Shown: piece by piece, positions 12,507 through 25,400 of the stretch
Numbering within the stretch: position 1 is the stretch's first letter
Layout of the letters: every line of letters starts with the position of its first letter
NCBI GenBank assembly: GCA_034687125.1
Contig: JAQGBZ010000069.1
Location: 124,001 to 188,000 of the forward strand
Source: Neelides folsomi
Lineage: Eukaryota > Arthropoda > Collembola > Neelipleona > Neelidae
Direction of reading: 5' to 3'
Length of the DNA: 64,000 bases
Notes under the pieces: model-generated
What the model was told of the DNA's origin: nothing
The model's database searches: none
Seen by the model: only the letters and a program-made list of their open reading frames with translations
Made by a program: the position numbers and the translations under genes

Positions 12507-12579
12507 TGCCAGGAAAACTCCAAGTGAAAACAACTTGAGAACCATCCACTACAACAAAAACTACAAAACTACAAATACA

Positions 12580-13153
12580 ATGGTAATAAATACTTGACTC
12601 AATCTATTCAAAGAATCATATTGTTGAATCTTAATTTTTATTCTTAGGACTTCAAAGTCAGACGTGAATCCCAATCCTGTAAGAAAACATCCAATGTTCA
12701 TATTATTGAACCATAATAAGCCATAGCCATAAGCTAATATTAATCAATGAGTTTTTTAAAAATCTTAAATGATTTGTTTATTCAGACATGGAGAAGATGT
12801 TCCAGACCTACGAGCGACGAGGAATGGTCCGAGCATACCAAATCCCAAATCTTCTCCGGGAACTTAACCCGGAAATTCAATATGACGAGGAAGAACTTCG
12901 AAAAGTCGTGGCTATGAACGACGAAGGTGATTGTCTCTTTATTTATATACAGATACTAGTAGAGACTCATTTTTTACAACCTTTGAGAATTGAAGTGATG
13001 GGAGTCATAACTTGAGAATATTCGGTTGCAGGAAAAGGAGGATTGGACTATGACGCATTCACACGTGTCTGTCTTCATTTCCTCATTCGGCAAGCGAGGA
13101 GAGACAGCAACGGATTTGGACACAAGACCGACATTTCTCTCACCGACTTCTAA
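12580..13153 (+). CDS. small EF-hand-like (troponin C/calmodulin-type) protein
   Basis: Exons are 12580-12582 (the start codon alone, ATG|GTAATA), 12648-12678, 12786-12926 and 13032-13153. They give 98 residues. Two helix-loop-helix units are visible: MFQTYERRGMVRAYQIPNLL, and MNDEGKGGLDYDAFTRVC. The loops are degenerate: the second keeps the central Gly and several acids but has no Glu at position 12, so calcium binding is doubtful. The layout resembles half of a troponin C or centrin. A strong TATA/initiator pair precedes it and AATAAA lies at 13328. The start is chosen because the next exon opens directly in frame after the one-codon exon; translation from the internal ATG at 12788 is a possible alternative. 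Confidence 0.78.
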
Positions 13154-14278
13154 ATTATTCATTTTTCTCTTTCTCTATTTATGTTACCATCCTTTCTTTT
13201 GAGTGACGACCATCAGATGTGTAGCAAACATTGTAAACCTCTTTCGACCTCGCTTCCTCACACTCATAGAAAAATTGTAAAAATATCATTTTGAATTTTT
13301 GTTAAAAAACAATTGGAATAGATTTCAATAAAGATGATAATTGAAACTTAAACAAGCTCTTTTCGGCTTTGCCATTTTCATAATGATTTAAAGTTCATTC
13401 AACATCCTATTGGTATAATGCACACACAAACGAAATATTTCATTCGACTCTATTCTATATAGAGTATATCTAAATATCTACCGAGTATACAGGTGCTGCA
13501 ATTAACTGCTAGACTTCTACTGCTACAGCTACAATCATAGTTTTTAGGATACTTTAAAAGTTTCTAAATACTAGTTTAGCATTGAATTGTTACACGTAGA
13601 TAAAATCTATTGTATTAACTTTAAAAGGCCTTTTATCATAATAACTCTCACTTGTAAAAATAACAATTCATTTCATTCCATTCATAACGGCTATAATTAC
13701 TGAAGAGTAGATATTGATGAGATGATATTAGGATTCGTATTTAGGACTTGTTTCATCTCTCATTGTGTCAGTCAGTTCGACCTTCCGAATACAGGCCATA
13801 TACTGATTCAAAATCCTATATATATAGTATTATAATAATAGGGTTTTTAGTTAAATATCGTATGTGTATCAAATTCAGCAGCTTTAGGGAATTCTGATAC
13901 TTTGCCGATGTGAGCTATGGAGCAATCGAAAGCGTTGTGAAAGTGCAAAACTTGTTCTCCCAATAAATAATATATAAAAAATTATGATCTAAATTCTCAA
14001 CTAATTTAGTTAGTTTTAATTCAAATATGAGAAAGATACACATTAGATATAACTTATAAGATTTAATAGTTAGTCTATTTTTGGAAAATGTATCAATCTT
14101 AATCTGGTCTGCTGGTAAAAAATAAAGGTAAATTTTTCCATATACTGTATTTATATATATCAAATTGATTAATTGCTTAATCTCAAGTTGTTCGTCCTTC
14201 CCAGAACCACTTAAATAACCTTAACACAATAAATTATATTCTTAAAATTTACTTTCCCTTAATTAGAATTAAGATAAC
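13154..14278. other. intergenic
   Basis: 3' UTR with AATAAA at 13328-13333, then AT-rich spacer. The minus-strand open frame at 13915-14163 has no protein-like pattern. Confidence 0.7.
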
Positions 14279-17200
14279 ATGACGAATCGAAGTGGGAAGG
14301 GAGCTGGAACTGCTGTCCGATCTAGTGGTTCTAGTGGATCTTCTGAAGTTAACGAGGTCGAACGAGGACGAGAACTAGGAGATTGGCGAAGGGTCCTTGA
14401 ATTGCTCGAGTCAGAGAAAGATACAAGACAGAAGAATTCTTCTAAAACTCAACCCGCCTCAGATCCTCTTCTTACTTTCCTTCAAGGTTAGACAAAATTT
14501 TTAAAAATAATAAAAAATATCTGTATTGTAAAAACATTACCTTTTAATATTTGATTCCGTAAACAGCACTAAACATTTTATGACAATTTAGGAGAAGCAA
14601 AGCTTGAAATATGGCTAGAAGAACATCAACCAACAGAAAAGTTCATTTCAAAGGCCAAAGCATCCCTTATCGATGTAAAGAAATCAATCGTTCTCTCAAT
14701 GACACAATCTCCTGATGATATAATTGTAAGTCGATAATAATTAATATTATTTTATTAAGTTTTACTCATTACTCTTATATTTATTACTCTCATTACTCTT
14801 AAATCATATTATTTTCAAAATATTCAATTGTAGTTAAACTAATCTGTAAATCTAACTTATAGGCCGGATTACGAACTGATGCTCATGTCATTCTTGCCAA
14901 AATTTACTTTGCATCTGGTCTTTATGAAGAAGCTCTTGAGGAATTAGAAAAGAGTCGATTTGAGTCAATTTCACAACTCACAAAGTCAGTGAGGAATCTT
15001 CAACTCATGGCAGAAGCTTTTGCCATCAAAGGACATTCTTATGAAAAGGTATTTATTTATTTATTTAATATTTATAAAATACTTAAAGTATCAAAAAACA
15101 TTGTTTTGTTATATTTTTAGTTTTATAAATATTATCGGTCTTGTGTTAGGTTGGTCGGTCTTGGCGTGGTTTAAAAAATAGTAGTGATGCTGAACGACGT
15201 GCAGCTGCATTAAATTGCCATCAACGGTCTGCAGACTTGGCCATTGCATTTTTCCAAGCTCAAGAAAAAGTCATTTTGTCACTCGGCGGCTCGGGAACTT
15301 CTCCCTTACCATCTATTAATTTTGAGAAAAGACGGGCGAGTTCGGTCCTTGAGACCTCAATCAGAAGAGTTCCAGCCATTCTGTTGGAAGACGGAAAAAC
15401 GACAGAAGCTATAAAGAGAATCCAATGGCTTCTCCGAACTGTCGAAACAAATGCTTTTTATCCAACTCGCCTCGCATTGTCACGTTTTTTGGCCGAATTA
15501 CTTTTGAGATCAATTTACGTAAAGCCAACTCCACCCACAGGAGATATGCTGCAAAAAGCCAAAATCCACGCTGGGCAGTCAATTTACTCTCCAAATAATC
15601 TCTGGGAAGATATTTTTCTTGCACTGCTTTTATCGTAAGGATTTACAATTTTGTAACAAAAATTAATTTTTATCATTCGTTTGCTAAATGCTACCTTTAC
15701 AGAGAAACAATGGTCATTCGCGACGGCGTTTTAAATCAAACACCCGAGTTTGCAAAGGCTCGTCGATTAGCAAACATGAACGCCAATTCTGTTTTTGATC
15801 TTATTGGCCTTGCTGGTGGAAGATGGGGAAATTTTAAGATTCTCAATGAGGTAAATACATCAATTTAAGATTTGATAGTTGTCGAAGTTTGTTAATTTTG
15901 TTTATTTGTGGGATTATTAATATTGATATTAAATCAATATTAAATATTTTTTATATATATTTTCAGTGTATTGAAAAAAGTTTGAAGTTCAGTTACGAGG
16001 AAGCTCACACGTGGGAACAATATGCTCTCTCACTCCATGCTTCTGGACACACTACGAGGAAATGTGTTGAATCACTCAAAGAAGCATCGAGATTGTCAAA
16101 TCGCTCGACTCCTTTGCTCCTTATTGCGGCTCAACAAGAATTTATGCAGCTTAATGTAATTTTGTAGTTTCAAACTCAAACACTATCTTTAATAATGTTC
16201 ATAATTAACATAATTTATTGATAATTTTGTTTTCTTATTTTAAATGTAATTGTTTTTATTTCAAAGATCAAAGAAGGTCTCGAATTTGTCCGAGAAGCAA
16301 AAAGTATTGAAGAAGGTGGAAATGGGAAACTTTTATCCAGAGTATTCCTCTACGAAGGAATTGGCTCATTTCTTGAGTCATTCGAACAGTACATGCATCA
16401 ACAAAGAATTACTTCTTTTAAAAAGTCAATTGAATTTCTACAAAAGTAAATAACTAATATTTTATAATAACTCATTATTACATGTGAAAGCTATTGTATT
16501 ATATTGTATTGATAAATGATAATAATTACCCACTGATTTTCACTTATTTATATTTAGAGCTGAAGAACTTGATAGTGAGGATTACATGACTTCACATTGG
16601 ATGGCTCGAGTTCATGCTTGGATGGGAAATCAGAACGAAGCTTTGACATGGGCTGTAAAATCTTTACAGCAATTTCCTTTCCACGTCCCGACGCTTCAAC
16701 TTGTCGTGCTTTTACTGTCTGGACAGAAAAACTATAAAGACGCTTTAGCACTACTTACGGAAGCTCTTGATGAAATTCCTGGACATTTGGGATTCTTACA
16801 AATAAAAGCAGTTTTACAAGAAGAATTATACGGGACAGCGGTAAAATGTTTAAAACTTAGAATACAATCAACAGAGACCGTTTTATAATGTGTTTCTTTA
16901 TAGGAATGTTTGGGGACGCTTAAAGAAATGCTTTTAATTTGGAAGAATCATTTCGAAGAAGCCGCAGGGCCTCGAGCGGAATCTCCAGACTTGAGAACTC
17001 CAGATAATATGTCAACAAGAGCAGGCCTTCAAATTCCATCTCCTACAGATAGGGAAGGTGGATGTGAGTTTAAAATAAATTTTTCCTAATTTAATTAAAT
17101 TATCTTAATAAAACTAATAAAACTAACTTTATATTCTCTTCTTAAGCTGTTTATTCATTCCGAGCGGGTTCAATTGCTGGTTCATCAACAGCTAACACTG

Positions 17201-18010
17201 GAACATTAACAGCAGGATTCAGGACAGACGCGGCTTTATCAGAAATCGCTTCTTCTCTATCAATTCATGTATTTTTATATTAATTAAACAAAATATATTT
17301 TATTCATTATATCACTAATCTACACTTGTATTTGGTTATTTATTCAAAATATGAATTAGCTGTTAATATTAATTATTAAATATCACATTGAATTTTATTT
17401 CAGGGCTCCTTAGCACATAGCGGAAGTTCTGCAGGAGAATTGGCATGGACGGCTCAACTCAACATGTGGACGATGCTGGCAGAAGTTTACATTCGACTTG
17501 GAGAACTTGTCCAAGCCGCAGCAGCCGTTGAAGAAGCTGCCTCAATTGCACCTTCTTCGCCTGACGTTCTTTACATCAGAGGAAGGGTTGCAGAAGCTTC
17601 TGGGGAACTTGAAGATGCAAGAGCTCTATACGAATCTGCTATTGCGTTGAAGCCAACTCATGTAAAAGCTCTTCAAAAGGTTTCCCTCATTCATCATCAA
17701 TTTGGATCTGATCGCCTTGCGGAAAAAATGCTTCAAGATGCCCTTCGTCTCGATCCTTACGATTATCTTACATGGTTAATACTATTTTTGAAAATCATAT
17801 TAATTTTTATATAATGTAATTCCAATTATTTATATAATTTACATTCAGTTAGTAAATTGTTTTTTTTAATATTTTAGGTACAATTTAGGATTGGTGCTTG
17901 AATCTTTAGAAGATGTTTCCGAAGCTGCTGATTGTTTCTCAACTGCCCTCGAGATTGAAGCCATTGCTCCAGTTTTACCTTTTTCCACAATACCTGTGAC
18001 ATTTGAGTAA
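14279..18010 (+). CDS. TTC7: tetratricopeptide repeat protein 7 (TTC7)
   Basis: Twelve exons give 865 residues: 14279-14486, 14592-14725, 14863-15048, 15150-15634, 15703-15850, 15967-16155, 16267-16445, 16558-16840, 16904-17063, 17147-17268, 17404-17774 and 17878-18010. TTC7 is a helical TPR scaffold. With EFR3 and FAM126 it holds PI4-kinase III alpha at the plasma membrane. Signatures are LAKIYFASGLYEEALEELE, the central LLRTVETN region and AWTAQLNMWTMLAEVYIRL. TPR units such as GRVAEASGELEDARALYESA and the YNLGLVLESL C-terminal repeat follow. Length matches TTC7A/B (about 850). The N-terminal 25 residues are Gly/Ser-rich. The Ser/Thr-rich loop encoded by 16904-17268 is the variable insert of the family. 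Confidence 0.93.
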
Positions 18011-18166
18011 TTAACTCATATGATGTTCAATATCATATAGATAGATTTTACTCTATAAATATTAAACAAGATAAATAAAGTATTTATTATGGCTTTACGT
18101 GGTTCATATCACACAAATTGTTCACAATATAAATCTACTCGATAATCATATAAAATGATAATCGAC

Positions 18167-18405
18167 TTATTCTCGTTTAATCTTAATTGTGGCTTATAAC
18201 TGGCATTTTTTTGTAACGTATACATATACATATTTCCTAATTTAATTCTTTGAATGAACCACATTCAATGTTTAACCTATGTTATTTTAGTCAGAATCAG
18301 GATCTATAATCCAAAATTAGTATAAGAATTTACAATTAAATACAAAATATTAAATCTTTGCTATAATAAAATTTTTCATATTATGTAACATATTATGTAC
18401 AAATT
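18167..18405. repeat. direct repeat copy A flanking the NCOA5-like gene
   Basis: This non-coding stretch downstream of TTC7 matches 21581-21826 in the same orientation over most of its length. Shared blocks include TTATTCTCGTTTAATCTTA, TTATTTTAGTCAGAATCAGG and a GTACAAATT end, with small indels between. Confidence 0.8.
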
Positions 18406-18828
18406 AAACTCGTTGACTTTACAATTTTTACTTTCATTATCTTGAATTAGATTACAAAGAACGTTACTCAATATTTTCTTTATTAATATTTTATTGAGAT
18501 TATTTACTTGATCATTTACATTATATTTTTTATTAGCACATATATATCATATCATAAATGTATACATAATAAAACATATACCTACATCTACATACTTTAA
18601 GAGTTTGATTGCTTTTTACCGTAAGTCTAAAGACTGCTTACTCTCTCCCTTAGACTTGAATATCGTAGAGCAAATAAATTAAAGAAAGGGAATGAGATTT
18701 CATTTTGTCAATATTTATTTTCCATTTTATGATGCTTTTAATTTCACATTGATTGTCGTTGTTTGAAATATAAGGTATATATAATAATTATACGATCAGT
18801 GTAAGAAAATAATAGAATTCGTTAGAGA

Positions 18829-21379
18829 ATGTCGAGATCATTCAATAACGAAAAGAGTTTCAACTCTCCACTTCCAAATTTTTCTTCACGCCCAATTGAG
18901 ATTGATTTAGTAAATCAAATTCCTCAATCGCATTTTGATCAATTTGTAAATATAATTCAATCGACTAGAACGTCACAAAATTCACACAATGTTTTAAAGA
19001 GAACAAAATACTGGTAATAAGAATTATTTTAAATATTGCAAACTTACTATTTAATATAGCTCTTCAAAATTAAATTATTATCTGTAATTGATTTCAACTA
19101 TTTATCTGGAATTTTAGGAGCAGTGAACGACACGACGATGAATTAATGAATCCAGATCAAAATCCATTTCAAAATGAAGATCAATTAGACGATCATTCCC
19201 GAGAACTACCATTGGCAAAATCCAAAAATCAAGAATGTGAAACACCTTTCGACGTCATTGACTAGTAAAATATAAAATTCCATATTCATTTATTTTAATA
19301 TGAGAATTTACTTATATTATTTACTTATTTCATTTTAGCAATCATGTCTCAAATGTTCCGATTTTATCCAATGATTGTGAGATTATTGTTTACGGTGATT
19401 ATTTGACGTGAGTATTAAACATACCTTAATATTATATTGTAAATAGTATCTATATCTTCTTTCTCTTCAGTTCTTTTAACACTCCAATATATTATATATA
19501 TACATACATTACTCAAATATAATATTTACATCAATTATTTTTAGAAGTACAGAGTTTACCAATGATTTATAGATAATTAAAATTTCATAAATAAATATAT
19601 TTTTGTATATTTTTGCATTTTTAGAAATTATGCCGAAAAAATTGAAAGAGAACTTAAGAAATATTTAAAGATTGACATTATGTATCCAAAATTTGAAGCA
19701 AAATTAAACACTATACTCGAACGAATCAAGAAGAATGGAACATCCTTCGCCATTTGTCTTCGCCCTGATAACCTTGTGAAAGAATCTGCATCTGTTTTCA
19801 TTTTGAATCGAAATAAAATTGAAGGTTTGTAAAAATTTTACCACTTTTGATTCAGAGGATAATCTTATTTAATAAAATTATTATTTCTAACATTTTAGAA
19901 CATCGCAATATGCCGATTATCTCAGCTCTACGAATGATTAAAAGGAAATATGTTGAAATAAACCAACCAACTTCCAACACTGAAAGCCAGGACTCTTCGG
20001 AACCAGAAGGGCGAACCGAAACCACTTGTGTTCGAAACCACGTTGACAAAATTGGGGATTCGAGAGAACCCGGAACTTCAAGAGTTTCGAGATCAAATGT
20101 TAAAGATATAGTCGAAATTCCAAATCAACTACCATCTTGGAAATCCAATGATAAATTCCAACATTCTCAACCCATTGGAGAATTCTTGTCTCGCATTGAA
20201 GTCCCAGGCGTCCCAAATCTTCTCAACTCTTCAACTGAACAAAAGTCATTCAATTACAGAAGCCCCCAAGAAATCCTTGAAGGTATGAACAGCTCAATTG
20301 CAAAAGCAAATCAATTTCAAGAATCATATCGTAATAATCCTTATGGGCATCAAGAGAATCCAAACGACCTCAAGAGAAAGTTCATGGATGAAATCGACAT
20401 TTTATTTCAACAACAACAAGAATTACGTGCAAAATATTTAGCAGCGGATAATTCTTTTCAGCAAGCATCTTCGCATTATGATTCAAATCAATTCATGGAT
20501 TCTTCAATGCCAAATCAAGAATATGATTATGATTTTTATGATTCATATCATGCTCGTCATCAATCTCCCAATTACTCTGCGAATTCTTGCGAAACTGATG
20601 CTTGTAATTTTTCTGAAGACAATTGGAATTATTCTCAAAAACCACAAAGGGTAACAAGACCCAATTCCAAAATCCAAAAGTTCCCTAACAATGAACGAAC
20701 TCCATATTCTACAAGTTCGCAAAAAGCACCGAACAAAGAACCTCCAGCTTTTCATGAAAAGTTTTCCTGCCCATTAGGTCCAAGGGTTGTTGCTGGAAAT
20801 CCTCCCTCCTATGGACCATTAATCAAGTCACAAATGAATAGATTGGAAAGAGAAATTATCAATTCTGTACAACAAGATAAAAATATAAGAAAACATTGTT
20901 ATAAAAACGACCCACATTTAAGATTCCGTGATTGGAGGATGCCTTATTACCCCAGAGTTCCAATTTCTAGTCGTAAAATTCCAGGTACAACGTCTTACAG
21001 ACCTATGAATCATGCTGAAAAGGAAGCTTATAATAACAATCCAATAAATGAGCCAAAAGAAATTGAAGTGAACGGAGTTCGTCTACCGGTATTTGGACCA
21101 ATGACCAGAACACTGCATAGGAGATTCATAAGGGAATTTAAGCCCAAAGAAATTATGCAGGAGAAGCAAAAGAAGCAAAAAAGAAAAATGAAGATTTTTT
21201 TCAAGAAGAAAGATGATGAATTTGTTCAAAGGAAACTTCTCTATTCACAAATTCCTGAAATTGTGAGATTGCGAGGCGATTCAACAAAACAGGAATTGCT
21301 TGAGAAATTAGATAAAGGCGAAATTAATTTACACCTTGTAAAAAATATTTTCATTCGTCATTTAAACAACCACTCTTGA
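18829..21379 (+). CDS. NCOA5: NCOA5-like protein (anticodon-binding fold domain)
   Basis: Exons 18829-19013, 19118-19264, 19339-19407, 19625-19824 and 19899-21379 give 693 residues. The block from about residue 120 to 220 matches the class II tRNA-synthetase anticodon-binding-like domain of nuclear receptor coactivator 5. It reads CEIIVYGDYLTNYAEKIERE, then FAICLRPDNLVKESASVFIL, then the diagnostic EHRNMPIISAL. In vertebrates NCOA5 binds nuclear receptors and coregulates transcription. The rest is low complexity: Asn/Gln/Ser/Tyr-rich, with a basic C-terminal region (KEIMQEKQKKQKRKMKI) that could be a nuclear signal. A short C-terminal helix, IPEIVRLRGDSTKQELLEKL, is conserved-looking. No vertebrate-style LxxLL box was located with confidence. 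Confidence 0.8.
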
Positions 21380-21580
21380 TTTATATATTGTGTGAATACG
21401 AATGAGATTTAAGAGATTTAAGGCTTTTCAACTTTTACAATATTCGACTTTCTTTATATTGTTCTTAATCGTATCATTCGAGTAATTTAATAAAAAGTGT
21501 CTTGTTTAATATTGTAAAAACATAAGTTATAATTATGAGTAATGATTTAATTGTAAATTCTATATCAAAATATTAATCCA

Positions 21581-21826
21581 TTTATTCTCGTTTAATCTTA
21601 TTGCGGCTTATAACTAGCATTTCATTTTTGTAACGTATAAGTACTATACATTATACATATTTTCGAATTTCCTAATATAGTCCTTTGAATGAACAGTAGT
21701 AAATGTTTAACATGTGTTATTTTAGTCAGAATCAGGATCTAATATGCAAAATTAGTAATTTACAAAAATACAAAATATTTATATATTTAGCTAATATAAT
21801 TTTCCTAACATATGTAGGTACAAATT
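21581..21826. repeat. direct repeat copy B flanking the NCOA5-like gene
   Basis: Second copy of the repeat at 18167-18405, just beyond the NCOA5-like stop codon, same orientation. It carries the same ordered blocks and no open reading frame. Confidence 0.8.
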
Positions 21827-22457
21827 TTTAGATAAATGTTTGTTTTTTCCTAGCATTATTATAACTCAAAACATTCCGAGTTTCCGTTGATGAGTATTTA
21901 TTTATTGTATGTTATGTAATGGCAAAATAACGTTAAATATTTATATTTTACAAATAAATAGATGAATAAATGCAACTTGATTCTGCTTTTATTATGATTG
22001 ATTTCAAAAGTATAAACTCAATTTCATAAACATCCTTATTTTCTTATCTTATCCATTGTGATTGAAACATGAAACAATGCACCTTACATGTAATTATCTT
22101 CATCAATGCTACATGTAACACTGATATGCTATATATCTTGTAATAAAATCTATATAATAAATAATATTTATATTATCTAATAAACTCTTACTCCTGTGGG
22201 AGTAGGTGTTCTAGTGGAAGAAATTACATGGGCACTTTGCTAATTCGGCAGAGATCCTTATGCGAAATCCTGCGTCTTCAGGTTTTCTATTTGAATTTCA
22301 TTTACTTTCATAATAAATTATTATAATAATAATAAACGAAACAAAACACGGAGCAGTTAAACTAACTTTAGAAGTGTTTATTCTCTATTCTCTTCAGTTG
22401 AGTTCAGTCAGTAATTCATTAAACGTTTTTAGTAACACGAATAAAAATTACAGCAAT

Positions 22458-25400
22458 ATGAGACCAAAGAAGAGACAGAGAGAGAACTGTTCTCCTAGAA
22501 CAGTTTCCACTAGATTGACAAGAAAGAGAAAAGAGATTTTCCATTATTCTGATTCTGATAGTGAAGTTGATGAACAACATGTTCAGCCTGTAAGTTTATA
22601 AGTTTGTTAATGTTGTTACATAATTAATAATATTAATAAATATATGATAATTTACATGATGGATCAATTACACGTTTTTCTTTATTTAGAAACTTGACTG
22701 TATTATTTGTTTGACACCATTGAACAATATGACTACTCAATGTCAGACACGTCCGTTTACTTCTTCAGTGAATCAATTACAAAAGTTAATTAGGCTATTC
22801 GAGCTCGATGAAAAATTCATTTTGGGAGAAGAAATTCGACATTTAGACAACAATTCTCAACTTTTTTGCAGACCTTGTTACGAACGAGTGACATTAGTTG
22901 AAAATGTATTCGATGAACTAAATATTTTGAGAATCAAAATGAAGACCTTAAAATCGGAAATTGGAAAACTTATGATTAATTCAGATGCCGTAATGAAAAA
23001 CAGTCAAGTGAAACAAAGCTTTAAACAGTCTCGCACAATGCCAATCAGGCAAAGAATTCTCAAATGTGCGTTTTCTTGATTATTAATTATCACTCGATAT
23101 ATCAATATATTCATTATATAGCATAGCCTTTGATTTTTGATATTTTTTAGTTCATTTATTAATGTTGATTCCAGGGGCATTAATTCTTGAAGGAACGTCC
23201 ATCGAAACACCAAATAAAGAGGGAATTTTAAGAAAATCAAGTACTAATGATGAATTGCCACCACAGCATTCAAGAAAGCTTGAAGCTCCAAGAAAAAAAG
23301 TCAGACAAAGTGTACCGATAAATGATGAAAATTCTGATGATATTATGAATTCCGAATCTTGCTATAATGAAAATGAAGAATTTACAGGTAAATAACTTAT
23401 ATAATTGTGATGAACAATGATTAGATAAATTAGAGAACTGTGTAATAATAGCTTATGATTATTTTACTTTACTATAGTCAAAGAAGAACCAAAGAGTGAT
23501 GAAGAATTCTTTCCAAACGAACAAAGTTTTTCTCCAAATGAAGATAAAATGGAATTCTTTTCAAATGATAAAGATGTGTCGACCGTTTCATGTCAAATCT
23601 GTAATCAAAATTGCGAAGATGGAACGGAATTATTAAATCATCAACTATTAGAACATTTTGAATTAACTCAGGCTTATGGATTTTTACAAAGTGGAGAAAT
23701 CAATGACCAGACTTTATATTATTGTACTCAATGTAATGATCGAAATTTCTCTTGTCTTCGAAGTTACAAGGATCATTACAGAGAATTCCACACGGAGCTT
23801 GGAAATCTTAGATGCAACAAGTGCGACGGGAAAATGTTTTCAAGTGTAGAAGGATTGAATTTCCACAAAAAATCTTTTCATAAATCAAAGGGTTTGAGTG
23901 GAAAAGTGTCTTGTAATTTATGTGGAGTCCTTATAAAGCGCCAAGAATTAGAATTACACAAGAAAAAATTTCATGATATTAAGAAATTTCGATGTCACAT
24001 TTGCCGAAAAACTAGCGATAGTGAAAGTGAGTTAAATATTCATATGAAAAGTCATGAAAGAAAGGTAGAAGAAAGTGATACAGAGGATAGTGATTATCAG
24101 GAAAATGATATTTTAATGAGTGATAGTAATGAAATAATAACTGGTAAGTATAATTTAATTATAAGTACAATTACAATTTAATTATCATAAAAATGCATTT
24201 TATATTTACTATATGTAATATTAACTGATTTCTTTTAAATACATAGTTAAAGATGAAAAGCTGAGTTACGACGAGACTTACAACAATGACATTGAATATG
24301 CTGATGAAGATGATATGACCCCGAGCCAAGAAAGAAGCCAAAAGAAATCTTGTAAATTTTGCGATTCTTCTTTTAATGACGATTCTGATTTGTTGAACCA
24401 CCAACTCGAAAAACATTTCCAATTAAGTCATGCAGCCCAATTACTTCAAATGGATGAAATTAATGGAAAATCAGTCTTTAAATGCAATCAATGTAATAAA
24501 GGATTTTCCTCTTCAGAGGGTTTCTCCGTTCATTACAAATTGATGCATTTGGAAATTGAAGCCTTCAAGTGTTCTGAATGTGATAAGGAATTTTCAAGTA
24601 TTATTAGCTTTGAGCATCACAAAAAATATTTTCACGTTGAAAGAAAAGTTGGCAAAACTTCGAAAAAGATAATTACTAATCCTAAGATGAAAAAACAAGA
24701 TTCATTAAATACCAATTCAAAAAGTCATCAACTTATAATTGAAGAAGATGAAGAAGAGTCGATTGAAACACACAATTGTAATTTGTGTGAGAAATCTTTT
24801 CTGTCTGAAGTTTCCCTCAAAATGCATTTAAAGATTTTTCACACTGTGTGTAAGTAATTATTGATTGATGACTACTAACCTAAACTAACCTATACATGCA
24901 ATTTTAAATGTTTTTACTAATAGGTATTTTAACAATTATTTTTTGTAATTTGCAGCATTTAACAATACTCGTCTTTTAAAATCACTCATGAAAGAATCAA
25001 CACAAATGACTGACTTCACAGATCCTGAATCGAATGGAGATACCGAAGATGAATTTGAACCATTCGATAGGAAAAGAAAAGGAAAATCTTTGAAAAAAGC
25101 ATCTTGTGAATTTTGCTCTGCACTTGTAGAGGAAGGAAGTCGTATGTTAATGCATAGACTTGCAAAACATTTCGAACATACTGAAGCCAATGAATTCCTT
25201 AAAAAGAAATATGTTGAAATCAATGGATTAATGAAAGAAATGTTTTGTTGCAAACAGTGTGACAATCACGAATATAGTAATTTGACAAATTACAAAAGTC
25301 ATTATAGATTGAAACACTCGGATCTGACATGTTACAAATGCAACACGTGCGATAGACGATTTGCAGGAATATCTGGATTTCAATACCATATAAAATACAT

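Noticed and set aside
12160-12527. Two overlapping plus-strand open frames just before the EF-hand gene
   Set aside because: The second runs across the TATA box and initiator; neither has family features.
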